Shown here: piece after piece, positions 1 through 10,869 of the stretch | Numbering within the stretch: position 1 is the first letter of the stretch | Layout: each line of letters starts with the position of its first letter | Origin: Ascaphus truei | Taxonomy: Eukaryota > Chordata > Amphibia > Anura > Ascaphidae | Length of the DNA stretch: 64,000 nt | Assembly: GCA_036426205.1 (NCBI GenBank) | Contig: CM071586.1 | Span: 8,738,219-8,802,218 of the forward strand | Direction of reading: 5' to 3' | Notes under the pieces: generated by a model | The model's input: only the letters and a program-made list of their open reading frames with translations | Databases searched by the model: none | What the model was told of the DNA's origin: nothing | Position numbers and translations under genes: made by a program

Positions 1-59
1 CCCTGCTCGCGCCAATTTAAAAAATTTTTTTTTTTAAATAAATAATTAAATAATCCCCC

Positions 60-592
60 TCCCTGATTGGGTTAATGTGGGAAAGAGGGCCGGCAGGCAG
101 CGCTGGGTTAGCTCCTTCCCCCGAATCTTCCCCATCCTGCCCTCCTCCTCCCTCCCTGCCCTGGGGTGTCCGTCACCTGGGATGGGATGGGGGGGTTGTG
201 TTGCGCGGCTGTGCACGTGGGTGGGGTGGTGGTTCCCGCTCCCGTGCTTGCCCCTCTCCCGTGCGTCCCGCTCCCCCGTGTGCTGCCCCGCTCCTGTGCT
301 GGCCCCCTCCCGTGTGCTGCCCCCCTCCCGTGTGCTGCTTCCCTCCCGTGTGCTGCCCCCTCCCGTGTGCTGCCTGGGGAGGCTGGAGAGCCGAGTCTTG
401 GCGCTTCCCCCTACTCCACTGTGTGTGGAGGGGGCTTCCCCCGTCCCCCTCCCCCTCCACAAACGCGACCAACAGCCGCAGCACTGCTCCGTGAGGGAGG
501 GTGAGGTGCCTGTGTTCCTCCGGAGCTGACACCGGCTCAGGGGAACCCCGAGGAGAGGCATCAGCCGAAGAGATCAGCTCCGGAGATACGGG
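60..592 (+). other. GC-rich leader and candidate first exon of the KRAB zinc-finger gene
   Basis: This block is much richer in G+C and CpG than its surroundings and ends in a good splice donor (gtgagt at 593) right after the stretch ending gagatacgg. The next splice-like signals on the same strand are at 949 and 2999, ahead of the KRAB coding exon, so I infer a non-coding first exon or exons here. No TATA box or clear initiator is seen. Several long open frames cross it on both strands, but they follow a tandem repeat and look accidental. Confidence 0.35.
240..375 (+). repeat. 17-bp tandem repeat in the leader
   Basis: Imperfect copies of a unit like cccctcccgtgtgctgc follow each other about seven times. 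The repeat creates parallel open frames in all three forward frames, which is why those frames are not reported as genes. Confidence 0.75.
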
Positions 593-644
593 GTGAGTGA
601 TGTCATCAGCCCACCAACATTTATAACACCACTCACACTCAGGG

Positions 645-880
645 GTGTGTGTGTGTGTAGGTGTGTAGGTGTGTAGATTGTGTGTAGGGGGGGAGAGACA
701 GAGTGTGTGTAGGGGGGGAGAGACAGTGTCTCTCTCTCTGTGTGTGTCTCTCTCTCTGTGTGTGTCTCTCTCTCTGTGTGTGTCTCTCTCTCTGTGTGTG
801 TCTCTCTCTCTGTGTGTGTCTCTCTGTGTGTGTGTCTCTCTCTCTGTGTCTCTCACCCACACTCTCTCTCTCTCACACTC
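645..880 (+). repeat. Microsatellite, (TG)n and 18-bp TC/TG units
   Basis: A TG-rich run is followed by about seven copies of an 18-bp unit made of a TC run plus a TG run, then a short CTCTCACA run. It has no coding meaning. Confidence 0.9.
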
Positions 881-948
881 TCTTTTTTACCCTATATATC
901 TTAACTGCCCTATACTACACCGAAATAACCTATACTGCTTTCTTCCAG

Positions 949-1004
949 ATCTGACTCAAGCTTCACACAGAAGACATCGGAACCCCTCCTAACCCAGAAG
1001 ACAG
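949..1004 (+). other. Candidate 56-nt 5'-UTR exon
   Basis: A strong acceptor (tttcttccag ending at 948) and a donor (cag followed by gtaggg at 1005) bound 56 nt on the + strand. It lies between the GC-rich leader and the KRAB coding exon, so it is a plausible untranslated exon of that gene. Similar acceptor plus exon-start sequence (tttctag, then atccgac) recurs at 1189 and about 1333 inside the tandem duplication. Its use in a transcript is inferred only. Confidence 0.35.
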
Positions 1005-1060
1005 GTAGGGAACACATCCCCTCAAATGTATAACATTGCGGGAATGAGGGTACCTGGACA

Positions 1061-1360
1061 TTGAGGGACTGCGGATTAGGTAAAATCCCAGCCGGGATTG
1101 CTGCTTTAGATATTGTGAAGCGGGGACATCCAGACACTGGTTAAGGGGCTCAGGAAACTAGTCATTCACACCTGGCTTTTATTTCTAGATCCGACACACA
1201 CACAATTGAGGGACTGCGGATCAGGTAAGATCCCAGGTGGGATTGCTGCTTTAGATATTGTGAAGCGGGGACGTCCAGACACTGGTTAAGGGGCTCAGGA
1301 AACTAGTCATTCACACCTGGCTTTTATTTCTAGATCCGACACACACACACACACACACAC
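1061..1360 (+). repeat. Tandem duplication, period 145 bp, carrying a duplicated splice acceptor
   Basis: The segments starting at 1061 and 1206 (both begin ttgagggactgcgga) are nearly identical for about 145 bp. Each ends in a polypyrimidine tract plus tttctag, then atccgacacac and a short CA run. Between the copies a 36-nt stretch (1189-1224) has an acceptor on the left and a cag/gtaaga donor on the right, so it could be an extra leader exon. Confidence 0.8.
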
Positions 1361-1479
1361 ACACACGTAACAAGGACTAATTGTAGTATAATGTAATACA
1401 ATAAATACATTTATGTCAAAAACGACTGTTGTTCTGTATTTTATTTATATATTTTATTTTAAAGCGGGGTTGGGGGTTT

Positions 1480-1660
1480 GACTAGGGGCGGGACTAGGTG
1501 GCGAGTAGAATTTTTGGTTGGGCGAGTAGATTTTTGGGTGATTTGTCGAACAGGTCATGGTATAAAAGGCAGGAGCTGATACAGTTCTTATCAGTCTGTT
1601 TGTGATCATCTTTCTACAACATGTCCCTTTGTCTTCCAGCTCCTGAACCAACTCCAGATG
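1480..1660 (+). promoter_or_regulatory. TATA + initiator core promoter candidate with a short first coding exon
   Basis: A GC-box-like ggggcggga lies near 1485. TATAAAAGG is at 1561-1569, and an initiator match TCAGTCT at 1591-1597 places the start site about 32 nt downstream. An ATG at 1621 opens a frame for 13 codons up to a donor (gatg/gtgagt at 1661). Spacing and order are those of a textbook TATA promoter. It could be an alternative promoter of the KRAB gene or a promoter brought in by an unrecognised repeat. The short peptide start is not one I recognise. Confidence 0.4.
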
Positions 1661-2344
1661 GTGAGTATTTAGCTAAATATATATCACTTTATACAATTCA
1701 TACTGTGATGTTGTATTTATATTGAGATTTATTTTGCACAACTTGTTTGTTAGAATATATTTAAATTAACTTGTACTAATTACGTTTACGTGTTTGTTTT
1801 TTTAATGTTTAAATCATGTTAATTTTCCTGCAGTACAATATAGTTTCAATGTTATATTCACCTATTTTGTTGCAAATTAAATATTAATCAGTGTTTACTC
1901 GGAGATCTGATTTGTACAACATATAATAACATGATTTTGGAGAAACATTTGAAACTTCCAAACATATTGACTTAATTGGTAGAAGAATCAACAGATAAAA
2001 AAGCTAGGTTGATGGATAATGATTTCAGTCAATTTTAATGGCCTTTTCGTTAACCAATAATTGACAATACTTTCCAGCAAGTACAAAAATGATGGGTGTT
2101 TCATATAAATAAATGAACGGGAGAATTTTATCAGCAATGTACAAATTAGCATCAAAAATGCAAAACGAGAAGACAAAAGTGCACAGAAATTGTGCCGTTT
2201 TATATTTGTTATATTTCTATTCATTTTGCTCTGTAAACTGTTTTTTCATGTTTTATGTACAACTTACAACGGATCATTATGTAGTAATTATAAGCTTTTA
2301 TATAGACTGATTCTGTTGTTGATACTACTTTATATTTTCATTCA
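1661..2344. other. AT-rich spacer, nothing recognised
   Basis: AT-rich DNA within the inferred first intron of the KRAB gene. Short open frames on both strands lack any family signal. Confidence 0.5.
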
Positions 2345-2890
2345 TTTCATTCATTCATTCTCTCACGTCTCGATTACTGCAACCTCCTGCTGTCCGGCCT
2401 TCCTACCTCTCACCTGTCTCCCCTACAATCTATCCTAAACGCTGCTGCCAGAATCACTCTACTCTTTCCTAAATCTGTCTCCGCATCTCCCCTCCTGAAA
2501 TCCCTCTCCTGGCTTCCGATTAAATCACGTATCTCACACTCAATTCTCCTGCTCACTTTTAAAGCTTTACATTCTTCTGCCTCTCCTTACATCTCAGCCC
2601 TAATTTCTCGCTATGCACCATCACGACTCTTGCGTTCTTCTCAAGGATGTCTTCTTTCTACCCCCTTTGTATCTAAAGCTCTCTCCCGCCTTAAACCTTT
2701 CTTAGATTGTAAGCTCCTCGGAGCAGGGACTCATTCCTTAATGTTACTTTTACAGTATCTCTGAAGCACTTATTCCCATGATCTGTTATTTATATTATTT
2801 GTTATTTATATGACATGTATTACTACTGTAAAGCGCTATGTACATTTATGGCGCTATATAAATAAAGACATACAATACAATACAATACAA
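2345..2890 (+). mobile_element. L2/CR1-like LINE 3' fragment
   Basis: The + strand reads a degenerate LINE carboxy-terminus, starting at a motif of the type RLDYCNxLLSGLP. It then has the L2-like tail 'gattgtaagctcctcgg..cagggactc', a gcgctatataaataaa box and a (tacaa)n end. The same family recurs at 53172-53838, where an internal stretch is kept that is deleted here. It is heavily 5'-truncated and dead. L2 is preferred over CR1 because of the 3' tail. Confidence 0.7.
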
Positions 2891-3005
2891 TTTTATCACC
2901 ACATTATAACTGTTTAGTAACATACTGTAGAAGATACTCCCCTAATAGTAGGACAGATAATGTAATATAGCAGGGAATACACTATGTACTGATTGCAGAG
3001 TCTGA

Positions 3006-3264
3006 ATGATGCCACAAGACACTTTATTGAACTGTAAGAGGCTCTCAGAAATAACAGGGACAGCTCTGATGATTTTGTTCCTCCTGACAAACAAACAACA
3101 ATTGGAGAATTCTGTGTTCCAGGAACCAGTTGAGTTTGATAAAGTTGCGATTTACTTCTCCAAGGACGAGTGGGATTATTTAACAGAAGAACAGAAGGAA
3201 CTTTACAAGGATGTGATGATGGAGAATTACCAGGCTCTCTGCTCTCTAGGTAAGAAAAAGTGTG

Positions 3265-3347
<83 letters not shown>

Positions 3348-4976
3348 ACTGAATGTATATCTATAATGCGCCATCCGTGTACATAGCACTGCACGGCAGT
3401 AATACACTTGACATAACAATACAGCAGATTATAGGAATAAGAATTTTCTGTGGTGCAAACACATTAAATATATACATGTCTCCCCTGACATATACAGGAT
3501 GTGTCAATGTGACGCCTGAGATTGTATCAATGATTGAGCGCGGAGAAGAGCCGCATATAAGGGGTCACCAGCAGTATAAGGAAAAGGAAAGTCCTACAGA
3601 TATCAGCACTGGTGAGTAATAAACACTTTAGTGGTGGGTGCTCTAGGAACAATTATTATATAACATATTTCATAAAAAAAGGAAACGATCTATAATTAGT
3701 ATATCTATCAATAATTTCTAATGTCCTTTTGTAACTTTACCTTTCCCATAATAAAGTAGAAATATATGTGGTACACACACTTCCTGATTTTATAAATATA
3801 TATATCTCTCTGTGAGGCAATATCCTCACAAATTAAGTTTATTGCAATTTTGAATGCTTTTCTGCACTTCTACTTGGAAACATTTACTGAATACCTGATA
3901 TGTTACACATCTTACCATGTGTATCCTGTATCTTTACAATCTTAAATTAAATCTGACGTGTGAGAATCATTTTTTGTGCCCGATGTTAATGAATTTCTTT
4001 ACTCAAATGTTTTTCCCCAGCTGATGGATTCGTGAGCAGGAATTTCCCTGAAGGATATCCCATTTTGTTCTGCTCACCAGATTGTGTAATGGAAGATACC
4101 AGTGTTACCCAAATGTATCCCGGAGCAAATCACATTAGCCAGGATATACCAAGCCAGAGTCTGAGAGAAACTGTGAGCATTATGGTTAAGGAATCCACCT
4201 CACAGGAAAAAGGAAATCTCCCAGACTCACACATTCATACCATCAGAGAACATACAGGGACAGAATATGCATCTACTCCTATTACAACGTGTAACAAAGG
4301 AAACATGAATGCAGGGAACGTTCACAAGAACTTGTCAGTAACAGAAAAACCATTTGTATGTTCTGAATGTGGGAAATGTTTCACAAGTAACTCTAAACTC
4401 GTTATACACCAGAGAATACACACAGGAGAAAGACCATTTGTATGTTATGAATGTGGGAAATGTTTCACATGTAACTCTGCCCTTGTTAGACATCAGAGAA
4501 TACACACAGGAACATGTTCTGAATGTGGGAAATGTTTTAACCAGTACTCTGAACTTGTTGCACATCAGAGACATCACACAGGAGAAAGACCATTTGTATG
4601 CTCTGAATGTGGGAAATGTTTCACTTGTAACTCTACTCTCCTTAGACATCAGAAAATACACACAGGGGGAGGACTATTTGTATGTTCTGAGTGTGGGAAA
4701 TGTGTTACCCGTTACTGTACTCTTGTTAAACATCAGAGAAGTCACACAGGAGAAAAACCGTTTGTGTGTTCTGAATGTGGGAAATGTTTTACCCAGAACT
4801 CTAATCTTGTTACACATCAGAGAATTCACACAGGAGAAAAACCATTTGTATGTTCTGAATGTGGGAAATGTTTTACCCGTAACTCTTCTCTTGTTAAACA
4901 TCAGAGAGTTCACACGAGAAAAAACAAGACCACCGGAACAATCTACCGGAGACTCTCACAGCCGCCACCAGTCTAA
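3006..4976 (+). CDS. KRAB C2H2 zinc-finger protein, three coding exons
   Basis: Coding exons are 3006-3249, 3498-3611 and 4021-4976, with donors gtaag and gtgagt and acceptors tatacag and tttccccag. Together they make 1314 nt with the frame kept, that is 437 residues. Exon 1 (acceptor AG at 2997-2998) encodes a short leader and a KRAB A box with the expected [15 protein letters not shown] and [10 protein letters not shown] motifs. An alternative acceptor at 3121-3122 would give the classic 127-nt KRAB exon but no start codon. Exon 2 is KRAB-b-like ([13 protein letters not shown]). The last exon has an acidic linker and 7 fingers with HTGE linkers. Finger 3 has lost five linker residues and finger 5 has V for the conserved F. 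Residues at helix positions -1, 3 and 6 vary between fingers while the framework is constant. Probably a nuclear DNA-binding repressor; its target is unknown. Confidence 0.9.
3260..3345 (+). repeat. (GT)n microsatellite in the KRAB gene intron
   Basis: An almost pure GT run of about 85 bp starts just after the KRAB exon donor. Slippage here cannot affect the coding frame because it is intronic. Confidence 0.97.
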
Positions 4977-4986
4977 GATCTTTCAT

Positions 4987-4992
4987 AATAAA
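4987..4992 (+). promoter_or_regulatory. AATAAA polyadenylation signal of the KRAB zinc-finger gene
   Basis: AATAAA lies 11 nt after the stop codon, the first such hexamer downstream, and is followed by a T/G-bearing stretch. The very short 3' UTR suggests the original 3' end was lost or replaced: the paralogue on the - strand and the relic at 15207 share a different 3' flank. Confidence 0.5.
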
Positions 4993-5049
4993 AGCTGTCT
5001 CACATGTTAATCTGATCTGTAACTGTTACATACGCCTATAATATATATT

Positions 5050-5981
5050 TGTCATGATCGTGCTCGCCACAAACCGGGACTGGGCCGCAGGGCTGAGGTG
5101 GGCATATGAAAACACCGACCTTAGGCCACGAAGCCGGTTCAGGGTTGTGCAGTCCGTAGTCAAACATAGCCAGGTCAGGACAGGAGAATGCAGGATAATC
5201 AGGAGACAAGCCAGGGTCAGCGCAGGCAACATAGGAGCGATGGTCACGAGCTGAGGTCATCATTAGGCAATCTTTGTTGAAGCTGCTTCAGCGTAGAAGG
5301 CAAGAACTTGGCGTGAAGCCACTTCAGCGGAGACGCTTCAGCGAAGATTCTGCAGCGTGACAGGGAAAAGACAGGAGTCACAGGAACATGAAGCTTCAGT
5401 ACAGGGACTTCAGCACAGGAACAATATCCATTTGGAAGAAGCAGGAACAGAAGCCACGGTGCTGGGAATCCAATGCTTCAGCACGGGAAGGCAGGAAAAG
5501 TTCAGTGAAGCTGCTTCACCGTGGCAGGGTTTCTGGAAGGAGGGAACAGGAACAGAGAAGGGAAGGCCACAGGAACCAGGGGTGCAGACACGACATGGGA
5601 AACACTGGGGAACCAGCGTAGCCGCTTCAGCATGGCGGAGGCAAAGTCTGCCAGGAACAAGGAAAGCAGCGTCAAGGCTACTATGCAAGAAGGCCTTGGG
5701 AAGCAGGGGAATAGGAGCAGGAGAAAAGGCACAAGGAGGCCTAGCAGGCCAAACAGAGAGTGTGACGAGCACAGTTACTTGCAACAAGGATTGCAAAGTC
5801 TATGTCCAACAACTTCCTGAGGGCGGGGCAGTATCTAAATAGCACAGGAGGCCAATCAGGCCAGAGCTGCACAAGAAGCAGCAAGACGCAGGTTATTGCA
5901 GAAGCAGGGAAAAGTTTGTCTGGAACCTGCCAAGCTCCTGAAGGATGGGTTCCAGCCAAACCCAGGAGCGGATTCCTCACA
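5050..5981 (+). mobile_element. Putative solo LTR
   Basis: The segment starts TGTCATGATCG and ends CCTCACA, that is TG...CA, and is flanked by atatt / gtatt (4 of 5 matching, as for a 5-bp target duplication). Inside it are short direct repeats built on gcttcagc. There is no coding sequence; long open frames through it have no family signal. The call rests on the ends and the near-duplication only, and no second copy is in the window. Confidence 0.4.
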
Positions 5982-6074
5982 GTATTATCTCTAACTGTGC
6001 ATGCAATGTCTTGTATATAATGTATAACCTTGTTCACTTATGTAACTATTTATAACCATGTATTATTTGTCATC

Positions 6075-6283
6075 ATAACTCTATGCCCAGGACATACTTT
6101 TGAACGAGAGGTAACTCACTGTATTACTGCCTGTAACACATCTTATAACTGTGCTCAGGACATGCGTGAGAGCGAGAGGTAACTCTCACTGTATTACTGA
6201 CTGTTACACACATTATAACTCTCTGCCCAGGACTTGCGTGAGAACGAGAGGTAACTCTCACAGTATTACTTCCTGTAACACAT
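6075..6283 (+). repeat. 71-bp minisatellite, left part
   Basis: Three to four copies of a unit built on 'ataactctgtgcccaggaca' and 'gagaggtaactctcactg'. The array continues at 14631-15206, so the LTR retrotransposon between them is inserted into it. The two sides share the duplicated target cacat. Confidence 0.9.
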
Positions 6284-7408
6284 TGTAGGAGGAACGCGCA
6301 CAGAGGTATGCAAAGGGAGACTTGTTATGGTGAAATTAAATAAGGCTTTTATTGCGCCTGTTTCCTTAACATCAGAAAACATCCAAACAAGGGGTAAAAC
6401 AAAGCTTCTATTCACTTGGGAGTATTTCTAGCGAAACCTATGCAGTCAACAACTCCCTTTAGATAAGCATGTCTCCCAGCCCAAAACATATATCTTGATA
6501 TGAGCAGATATACCAAAAGTCGTATCTGTTTCTTGTGGTTGGAGGCAAAGTCTACTCTGTTCCTGAGTTATATTAAATACAAAAATACTGTGACAAGCGC
6601 TAAACCTAATATTACAGTGCTGTGCACTAAAATAACTAAGCTGCCTGGTAATCTATTGAGACATCTCATATATCTCAAAACATAATCAATAAACACAAAA
6701 ATAGATACAAAACCTGGCGCATATGTGTGTAATAAAAAAGTCCCAAATGAATAAGTGATAAGGTGATAGTTCCAATTTTACAACCTTGAGTGGCTGGTGA
6801 GAAACGAACCCAGTTCACAGTTCATAGGGGCAACAAGCAGTTCTTCTCATGGGATGGACTTGATCCTGCATTTGTGAAATATCAAGCAAAGAGAACAAAC
6901 ATTGCGCAGTATGTTTGAACAAACAATGGTTATTTCAAAAGCTGAGTTATCTAAAATGCCTACTTACTAGAAGTGGCTAGATCACATGCAGGGGAGAGAA
7001 ACTGTTCTTTGTGCCTTCTTGATCCTGGAAGCCTCGGTTATAGCACGAACCCCTCGTGGTATCCGGTGTCTCCGTGGATCCTGAAAAGCTGTCTCTTCAA
7101 ATCTTGTCTTTAAGGAATCCTGCACCTTTTTCTTCGTTAAGGAACAGAAAAAAGGACAGAGGATTGCGCAGCACAATAAAAACTTTTAATGTCGCCTTCC
7201 TAAAAGCATAGATAAAAAATACTCACAAAAGAAGGTGAGTATGCATACAATACAGAAGTGCTCGGCCCAGCACATACAAACACAGCCGCCTCAGTCACTG
7301 AGAGTCCGTTCAGGTACCGCGTGTACCTCGCGTGTATCCGGCGCTCTTGGGTGACGTCACCGTCTTCAGTATGACTGGCAGCCGGGATGTCTGGGACACT
7401 GCTTCTTA

Positions 7409-7467
7409 GGCTCCTCCCTACGCGTTTCGTGACGGGGAACGTCACTTCGTCAGGGGATTGTGGAGCC
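7409..7467 (-). ncRNA. Hammerhead ribozyme in the inverted pLTR copy
   Basis: Reverse-strand copy of the ribozyme described at 9804-9862, with core CTGACGA, a GTGACG/CGTCAC stem II, GAAA and the cleavage triplet GTA all kept. On the - strand it would cleave a transcript running leftward. Confidence 0.85.
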
Positions 7468-7699
7468 TCATCAATCCCATGTCAGTTATATAGCCGCAGA
7501 TTAACCCCTTACAATTAAAACCCCCTTACAGAAAATCCACAAACTGGGAGAGGTTGGATGTGAGGGACCCGATCCCCGAAATTATGGGTCTGCCTGGGGG
7601 TTTTAAGGGAATCTTATGAATCTTCGGGATGAAGTAAAAGAGTGGTATTTTTGGATGTTCAATTATTAAAAATTCCAACTCTTTTTTGTTGATTATCCC

Positions 7700-9530
7700 T
7701 ATCAGGAAGAAGCCCAACGTATATTAAGTGATAGGGGTACCTATAAAATAATAACAGGTAATCCAACTAATGAATATAGCATTGAGCTAACTGATATGTT
7801 GGAAAAAGGGCATGACACAGGGATAATCAACAAAAAAGAGTTGGAATTTTTAATAATTGAACATCCAAAAATACCACTCTTTTACTTCATCCCGAAGATT
7901 CATAAGAATCCCTTAAAACCCCCAGGCAGACCCATAATTTCGGGGATCGGGTCCCTCACATCCAACATCCAACCTCTCCCAGTTTGTGGATTTTCTGCTA
8001 CAGAAATATGTGGTAGAGATTCCCTCCCATCTCAAAGACGCGTTGCATGTCCTACAGACAGTTCAGAATCTTAAATGGGAAGAAGGTCTGATATGGGTAA
8101 CATGCGACGTGGTATCTCTCTATACCATTATAGATCACCAAATGGGTCTAAAGGCTGTAGAAAGGGTTTTATGTAAAGATACCAATATGGAGTCTTCTGT
8201 AAAAGATTTCATCATAGAAGCCATTAGGTATATATTGACCCATAACTACTTCTCACATGAAGGTCAGTACTACCTCCAGACGTGCGGCACTGCGATGGGT
8301 ACCAGGTTTGCTCCTAGTTATGCAAACATTTTTATGGGTTTGTGGGAAGAAAATTACATCCTGAACCACAACCCATATGGAGCAAACCTGGTGCTATGGA
8401 AACGCTACATCGATGATGTGCTGTGCGTCTGGAGGGGCACGCTTGAAGATCTTGAGGCCTTTCAGACCCATTTGAATACAAACGACTGTAACATCAAATT
8501 TACGTTTAATATCAGTTCACAATCAATAAACTTCCTAGATCTGACTCTATATATAGTAGAGAATGAGATACAGACAAAGACATATTATAAGGAGGTAAAT
8601 GCTAACTCTTATGTCCTAGCGTCAAGTCATCATCATCCGCAATGGATAAAAAACATTCCAAAAGGACAGGCATTTAGAGTTAAACGAAACTGCTCACAAC
8701 CAGAAGTATACAATGAACAAATTAAGGATCTGGGAAATAAATTCAAAGATAGGAAATATAACAGGAGGCTTGTCAATAATGCTATTGAACAAGCAAATAA
8801 TATAGACAGAGCATCTTTGATTTACCCTGTTAAGAAAGTGGATGCAAATACAAACAAAATATTCCTTCCTTTCATCACGCAGTATAATGGTATGTCCAAA
8901 GACATTGTTAAGGTGTTAACCAAACATTGGGGCATCTTGCAGAGAGATCCCATTCTACAATCCATACTGCCTGATAAATCTCAAGTTGTGTATAGAAAGG
9001 CCCAGAACCTAAAATCTATCTTGGCCCCTAGTTGTCCTAAGAAAAAACAAGGACAAGGAGATACCATGTGGCTTAAGGATCTTAAGGGATATTTTCCCTG
9101 TAAAAAATGTATTGGGTGCAGCTATGGAATTAAATGTAAGGAATTCAGATCTAATGTTACCGGAATTTTTTTTGAAATCCGCACATTCATTAACTGTAAC
9201 TCCAACTTTTGTGTCTACCTCCTAGAATGTCCCTGCAAATTACAGTACGTGGGGAGAACAGGGAGACCATTAAAAAGAAGATTTGCCGAACATGTGTATA
9301 ACATCAAGAAAGGGTTGGAGACACATAGTGTGTCCAACCATTTCAAAATACATCACAACATGTCCCCTGAAGGGCTCACATGTATCGGCATAGATTGCCC
9401 AAAGGTAGGTGTAAGAGGAGGAGATAGACTGCAGAGGGTATCCCAACAGGAGACCTTCTGGATCTACACTCTGCGAACACTTCAACCTAAAGGGTTAAAT
9501 ATTGATTTCGACTTAGCTTCATTTTTATGA
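7700..9530 (+). pseudogene. Penelope-like reverse transcriptase with GIY-YIG endonuclease, one frameshift
   Basis: Reading starts inside the reverse transcriptase (a FYFIPKIHK-type motif). It shifts frame at a tandem duplication of 7 nt (atccaac) near 7960-7975, which the reverse-strand copy of the same region lacks. From 7986 it is open for 514 residues. Motifs in order: SLYT, GTAMGTRFAPSYAN, RYIDDVLCVW (catalytic YxDD-type core), NFLDLT, a C-rich linker (CKKCIGC), then the GIY-YIG domain CVYLLECPCKLQYVGRTGR with R and EH downstream. The protein would prime reverse transcription at a nick made by its own endonuclease. The amino-terminal part is missing because of the inversion, so the copy cannot be active. 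Confidence 0.9.
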
Positions 9531-9803
9531 CTTATTTTGGACTATATACCTCTTAAGTATTAGCTCCCTTCCAGTGTATTTTAAACATGTATTTTATGTG
9601 ATTTATGATTATCACTAACAGTCATGGATCATTTTAGAAGTAATTGTATTTCTAAGTGCTTTTGTTAAAGATGCTTCCTAAATTACCCCGCTGGTAAGAA
9701 TCACCAGGACAATAGGAACATTTTATTGCTATTCATTAGCCTCAGGTGGTCCCTCTATGTAAGGGGTTAATCTGCAGCTATATAACTGACATGGGATTGA
9801 TGA

Positions 9804-9862
9804 GGCTCCACAATCCCCTGACGAAGTGACGTTCCCCGTCACGAAACGCGTAGGGAGGAGCC
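9804..9862 (+). ncRNA. Hammerhead ribozyme (type I, minimal stem III) in the Penelope pLTR
   Basis: Stem I pairs GGCTCC (9804-9809) with GGAGCC (9857-9862) and CCC (9815-9817) with GGG (9853-9855). The core CTGACGA is at 9818-9824. Stem II is GTGACG (9826-9831) with CGTCAC (9837-9842) around a 5-nt loop. GAAA is at 9843-9846, then a tiny stem III, with cleavage expected after GTA at 9852. One extra A sits between the core and stem II. Penelope-like elements are known to carry such ribozymes in their terminal repeats. A CRE-like TGACGTCA lies 50 nt downstream (9912-9919). Confidence 0.9.
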
Positions 9863-10847
9863 TAAGAAGCAGTGTCCCAGACATCCCGGCTGCCAGTCAT
9901 ACTGAAGACGGTGACGTCACCCAAGAGCGCCGGATACACGCGAGGTACACGCGGTACCTGAACGGACTCTCAGTGACTGAGGCGGCTGTGTTTGTATGTG
10001 CTGGGCCGAGCACTTCTGTATTGTATGCATACTCACCTTCTTTTGTGAGTATTTTTTATCTATGCTTTTAGGAAGGCGTCATTAAAAGTTTTTATTGTGC
10101 TGCGCAATCCTCTGTCCTTTTTTCTGTTCCTTAACGAAGAAAAAGGTGCAGGATTCCTTAAAGACAAGATTTGAAGAGACAGCTTTTCAGGATCCACGGA
10201 GACACCGGATACCACGAGGGGTTCGTGCTATAACCGAGGTTTCCAGGATCAAGAAGGCACAAAGAACAATTTCTCTACCCTGCATGTGATCTAGCCACTT
10301 CTAGTAAGTAGGCATTTTAGATAACTCAGCTTTTGAAATAACCATTGTTTGTTCAAACATACTGCGCAATGTTTGTTCTCTTTGCTTGATATTTCACAAA
10401 TGCAGGATCAAGTCCATCCCATGAGAAGAACTGCTTGTTGCCCCTATGAACTGTGAACTGGGTTCGTTTCTCACCAGCCACTCAAGGTTGTAAAATTGGA
10501 ACTATCACCTTATCACTTATTCATTTGGGACTTTTTTATTACACACATCTGTTCCTGAGTTGCTGCCTTTTTCCCCAGGTTTTGTCAGCATTCAGGTTTA
10601 GAGGTGTTTTCCCCTGTGTCTTGCAAGCAGCTCTGCTATTTCTTCTGGCAGGCTCAAGACATCTGTCCCCATGGCCAGTCTCACAACTTGTGAGACTCAG
10701 GAACAATTTCTCTCACTGTCTCAAAAGACAGGCTTTTCTAAGAAGCTAATCAGGCAGGTGGTGTCGGATAATTAACTACCTGCAGTTAACCACCACACTG
10801 CTGGATTAGAGGCACATTTCCTGAACAGGGATAACTCCCCTGTTACA

Positions 10848-10866
10848 TACCTCCCCTGTTTGTGGG
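10848..10866 (-). promoter_or_regulatory. Polypurine tract before the 3' LTR
   Basis: On the - strand the last bases before the LTR are purine-rich (ccacaaacaggggaggta), as expected for the plus-strand primer of an LTR element. It supports the - sense of the element. Confidence 0.6.
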
Positions 10867-10869
10867 AAG

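Larger units (their letters stand above)
6570..10548 (+). mobile_element. Penelope-like element nested in the LTR, with an inverted 5' arm
   Basis: The insertion is bounded by a 13-bp target duplication, ctgttcctgagtt (6557-6569 and 10549-10561), which the uninterrupted LTR has once. The + strand carries RT and GIY-YIG coding sequence (about 7700-9530) and a 3' pLTR region (about 9757-10548). The same pLTR plus a piece of the RT amino-terminal coding region is present in reverse at about 6721-7717, so the element is a long inverted repeat with unequal arms. Both pLTR copies hold a hammerhead ribozyme. 6570-6720 matches neither arm. Confidence 0.9.

Noticed and set aside
46..992. Long open frames on both strands over the leader repeats and the TC/TG microsatellite
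   Set aside because: They follow tandem and simple repeats in several frames at once and show no protein family signal.
4335..5010. Alternative-frame and reverse-strand proteins of 100-218 residues over the zinc-finger array
   Set aside because: They are shadows of the 84-bp finger repeat; only the C2H2 frame has a sensible motif.
5357..5842. 161-residue open frame within the putative solo LTR
   Set aside because: Several frames are open on both strands because of stop-poor repetitive sequence; no domain is seen.
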